DNA of 64,000 nucleotides from Sulfurospirillum sp. Lineage in GTDB: Bacteria > Campylobacterota > Campylobacteria > Campylobacterales > Sulfurospirillaceae. The position numbers were made by a program, and so were the translations under genes. Positions within the stretch are counted from its first letter, which is position 1. Each line of letters starts with the position of its first letter. Shown here piece after piece: positions 61,738 through 64,000 of the stretch. The notes beneath the pieces are model-generated. The model did no database searches. It saw nothing but the letters and a program-made list of their open reading frames with translations, and had not been told where the DNA came from. The DNA lies in assembly GCA_016744795.1 (NCBI GenBank), contig JADGDR010000007.1, positions 83,430 to 147,429 of the forward strand, written 5' to 3'.

Positions 61738-63105
61738 CTATCTTGGAATTCCACCCTGTTTTGCTTGACTCATCATATTTTGTAAATCTTGCATACCTTT
61801 TTTGCCAGAAAACTTTTTTGCCATTTTAGAAGCATTCTTAAACTGTTTTAAAAACTTATTTACTTCCATATTTGAAAGTCCAGCTCCTAAAGCAATTCTT
61901 CTTTTTCTAGTATTGTTTAATAAAGATGGAGCTTCACGCTCTTTTTTTGTCATAGAGCCTATCATAGCTTTAATCCTCTTCATCTCAACAGAATTCTCTA
62001 AATCAATATCTTTAAGCTTACCAGCCATACCAGACATACCTGGAATCATACCCATAAGAGATTTCATACTTCCAAGCTTTTTCATCTGTTCCATCTGATC
62101 TAAAAAATCGTTAAAATTAAATTCACCCTTTTTTATCTTTTTTGTTATTGCCTTAGCTTGTTTTTCATCAATAATTGCTGCTGTTTTTTCTGCAAGAGTC
62201 TCTAAATCACCCTCACCCATAAGACGGTTAACAATACGATCAGGCACAAACAGTTCTAAATCAGCTACTTTTTCACCCGTTCCTATAAAACGAAGAGGTA
62301 TATTTATCTGCTTGGCAATTCCAAGAGCAACACCACCTTTACTATCTCCATCATATTTGCTAAGAACAACACCACTAATACCAAGTTTGTCATTAAAAGT
62401 ACCAGCACTTCTAATAGCATCTTGTCCAGTCATAGAATCAGCTACATAAAAAACTTCATCAGGATCAATAGTTTTTTGAACCTCTTTAAGCTCACTCATA
62501 AGCTCTTCATCAATTGCCAAACGTCCAGCAGTATCGACTAGAAGAACATCATAAAGTCCATCTTTCGCTTTTTTAACTGCTGCTTTTGCTATCTTTACTG
62601 GATTTTTCTCTTTTTCATCAAAATACAAATCTAGTTCATTTTGTTCACAAAGTTGCTTTAGCTGTTCAACTGCGGCAAGTCTTTGCAAGTCACAAGCAGC
62701 AATAAGAACTTTTTTTTGTCTAAGTTTTAAATAATTTGCTAGTTTTACAGTTGTAGTTGTTTTACCACTCCCTTGAAGCCCTGCCATCAAAACTCTTGTA
62801 GGCGCTTGTGAAGCATATACAAAGCCTTGATTCCCTGGAGCGGTTAAAGTTTGTGTTAAATTATCTTTTAAAGATTTAAGAAAATTAAGTTGTCCTATAC
62901 CTTTTGCTTTTGTTTCAATTTCTACTACTTTGAGTAAATCCTTAACAACTTTATGGTGAACATCTGCTTTTAAAAGTGACTTTTTTAGTGTATCTAGTGC
63001 TTTTTTTAATGACTTCTCGTCATCTGCAAATCTTATTTTATTAACAGCTGTTTTAAATGAATCAGTTAAAATTTCAAACAAATCTTTTCCTTGTACTATA
63101 ATCAA
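61738..63105 (-). CDS. ffh: Signal recognition particle protein Ffh
   Basis: The SRP54 homologue that targets nascent membrane proteins, 455 residues. Start at MIIVQGKDLFEILTDSF; an N domain (about 1-95) is followed by the G domain with GLQGSGKTTTTVKLA (G1, near 109-123), DTAGRLAIDEEL (G3) and SKYDGDSKGG, and a Met-rich M domain (about 320-455; MEQMKKLGSMKSLMGMIPGM). Its RNA partner is not seen in this window. Confidence 0.96.
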   Translation of the reverse strand: MIIVQGKDLFEILTDSFKTAVNKIRFADDEKSLKKALDTLKKSLLKADVHHKVVKDLLKVVEIETKAKGIGQLNFLKSLKDNLTQTLTAPGNQGFVYASQAPTRVLMAGLQGSGKTTTTVKLANYLKLRQKKVLIAACDLQRLAAVEQLKQLCEQNELDLYFDEKEKNPVKIAKAAVKKAKDGLYDVLLVDTAGRLAIDEELMSELKEVQKTIDPDEVFYVADSMTGQDAIRSAGTFNDKLGISGVVLSKYDGDSKGGVALGIAKQINIPLRFIGTGEKVADLELFVPDRIVNRLMGEGDLETLAEKTAAIIDEKQAKAITKKIKKGEFNFNDFLDQMEQMKKLGSMKSLMGMIPGMSGMAGKLKDIDLENSVEMKRIKAMIGSMTKKEREAPSLLNNTRKRRIALGAGLSNMEVNKFLKQFKNASKMAKKFSGKKGMQDLQNMMSQAKQGGIPR

Positions 63106-63152
63106 TTGGATTGCAATGTTACTTAAATTTTACTTTATAACTAATAAATTAG

Positions 63153-63158
63153 ATTATA
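63153..63158 (-). promoter_or_regulatory. Candidate -10 box of ffh
   Basis: ATTATA on the plus strand, TATAAT on the ffh strand, 47 bases before the start codon in AT-rich sequence. Confidence 0.4.
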
Positions 63159-63258
63159 TTTTTGCAATTATAAAAAATAGAGAATATAAATATTTTTTGT
63201 ATCAAAACTCAACTTATATTCATATTGTCAAAATATAGGTGATTTATAATCAAATAAT

Positions 63259-63999
63259 CTATCCCATGTTCATAACACGTACAAATTCTCCTGGCTCTTT
63301 ACTCTCAAACTTATATCCAAGAAGTTCGATTCTCCAAGCATGAAGCATAACTCTTTTATATGCTTTTGCTCCATATTGAGTGTCACCTAAAATTGGAGTT
63401 TTTATGCTTTTTAAATGAGCTCTTATTTGATGAGTTCTTCCAGTTTCAATTGTTACTTTTACTTTTGAGAGTTTTCCCTCTAACATCAAAGGCTCTACAT
63501 GGCTAATCGCAGATTTCCCTTCATCTGCCACTTTACTAAAAAGAGTATTTCCTTTTTTGATTGTAATAATTGGCTTATCAATTGTTGCAGGTTCTATACA
63601 CTTCCCTTGAACTACGGCAATATACTCTTTTAAGACTTCTCTATTTTTAAAAGCTTTAACTGCTTCGTCGTGAAATGCTTCGTCTTTTGTAAAAAGCAAA
63701 ACACCACTTGTCTCTTTGTCAAGTCTATGAAGTAACGTAAACTCAGAATAACTTCTTGCTACTTCTTCTGTTGTCATATACGCAGGCTTATCGACAGCTA
63801 TTATCTTTTTGTCTTGAAAGATAATCTTTGGTTTATTTATTTTCTCTACTCTAAAATTTGCTTTTGGACTTATCTCTCCACGAGCAACTGTTACTTTTTT
63901 CCCACCACTGTAAACTACTCCTCGGTCTATCAAATCTTTTGCCGCTCGATTTGAAATTCCTTCTTGAACTGCCAATAATTTATATGCTTTTTCTGTCAT
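63259..63999 (-). CDS. RluA-family RNA pseudouridine synthase
   Basis: A 246-residue pseudouridine synthase. An S4-like N-terminal segment (ISNRAAKDLIDRGVVYSGGK) precedes the catalytic domain, with LLHRLDKETSGVLLFTK (catalytic Asp near 94) and ETGRTHQIRAHL. It could modify 23S rRNA or tRNA; which RluA, RluC or RluD type applies cannot be settled. The ATG at 63999 is one base from the window edge, so an earlier start outside the window is possible. Confidence 0.87.
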   Translation of the reverse strand: MTEKAYKLLAVQEGISNRAAKDLIDRGVVYSGGKKVTVARGEISPKANFRVEKINKPKIIFQDKKIIAVDKPAYMTTEEVARSYSEFTLLHRLDKETSGVLLFTKDEAFHDEAVKAFKNREVLKEYIAVVQGKCIEPATIDKPIITIKKGNTLFSKVADEGKSAISHVEPLMLEGKLSKVKVTIETGRTHQIRAHLKSIKTPILGDTQYGAKAYKRVMLHAWRIELLGYKFESKEPGEFVRVMNMG

Positions 64000-64000
64000 T

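Overview
The window is AT-rich (about 30% G+C by eye) bacterial chromosome and almost certainly comes from a member of the Campylobacterota (Epsilonproteobacteria). Protein character fits this. The gene order pyrB / pepF / small hypothetical / uvrD / truB / csrA / ispE / smpB / thioredoxin-like lipoprotein / clpS / clpA / aat, as I remember it, is the Campylobacter jejuni order, here interrupted by inserted genes. I cannot name the genus; a free-living Sulfurimonas/Arcobacter-like relative is my guess from the transporter content. No tRNA or rRNA genes, insertion sequences, prophage genes or CRISPR arrays were found.

Layout. 1-11.2 kb: housekeeping genes on the minus strand (partial metK, aat, clpA, clpS, lipoprotein, smpB, ispE, csrA, truB, uvrD) with one plus-strand DASS anion transporter inserted. 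11.3-19.4 kb: a LysR gene, then a TonB/ExbBD, methyltransferase, TonB-dependent receptor and BtuCDF-type ABC uptake cluster for a metal or metal chelate. 19.5-28.3 kb: pepF, pabC, then an accessory patch (rof, a decayed second pabC, a frameshifted membrane gene, a HepT/MntA toxin-antitoxin pair), followed by pabB, pyrB, bioD and adenine deaminase. 28.4-44.8 kb: transporters, sensors and regulators (NhaC-type antiporter, chemoreceptor, globin-EAL phosphodiesterase, solo RND pump, YeiE/YeiH-like pair, MerR-like regulator, BCCT carrier, AraC regulator, HAF-repeat autotransporter). 44.8-47.1 kb: aminotransferase, VF530-type protein, rnhA. 47.3-58.4 kb: a complete citrate module with tripartite tricarboxylate transporter tctCBA, an AbrB-like membrane protein, a TctDE-like two-component system and citrate lyase genes citC-D-E-F-X-G. 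58.5-64 kb: a DUF89 protein, the rpsP-khpA-rimM-trmD-rplS operon, ffh and an RluA-family pseudouridine synthase.

How the genes work together. TctABC should import citrate or a related tricarboxylate, TctDE should sense it, and CitCDEFXG should cleave it to acetate and oxaloacetate. The receptor/ABC/TonB cluster forms a complete outer-to-inner membrane uptake route.

The most unusual signal belongs to no annotated gene. A palindrome with core TACATGTA and full form TTTACATGTAAA occurs 34 times by my hand count (9 as the perfect 12-mer), far above a composition-based expectation of about 3 and well under 1. All but one copy lie inside coding sequence, read as Leu-His-Val or Phe-Thr-Cys-Lys. They are crowded into a minority of genes (ispE, bioD, adenine deaminase, citX, aat and others) and absent from about 45 kb of others. 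A diverged pabC duplicate shows one copy at a position where the sister gene has different sequence of equal length. Other notable signals are a structured leader before rpsP with its own promoter, a doubled palindromic operator before the BCCT gene, an inverted repeat on the citrate-lyase promoter, and terminators buried in the 3' ends of facing genes.
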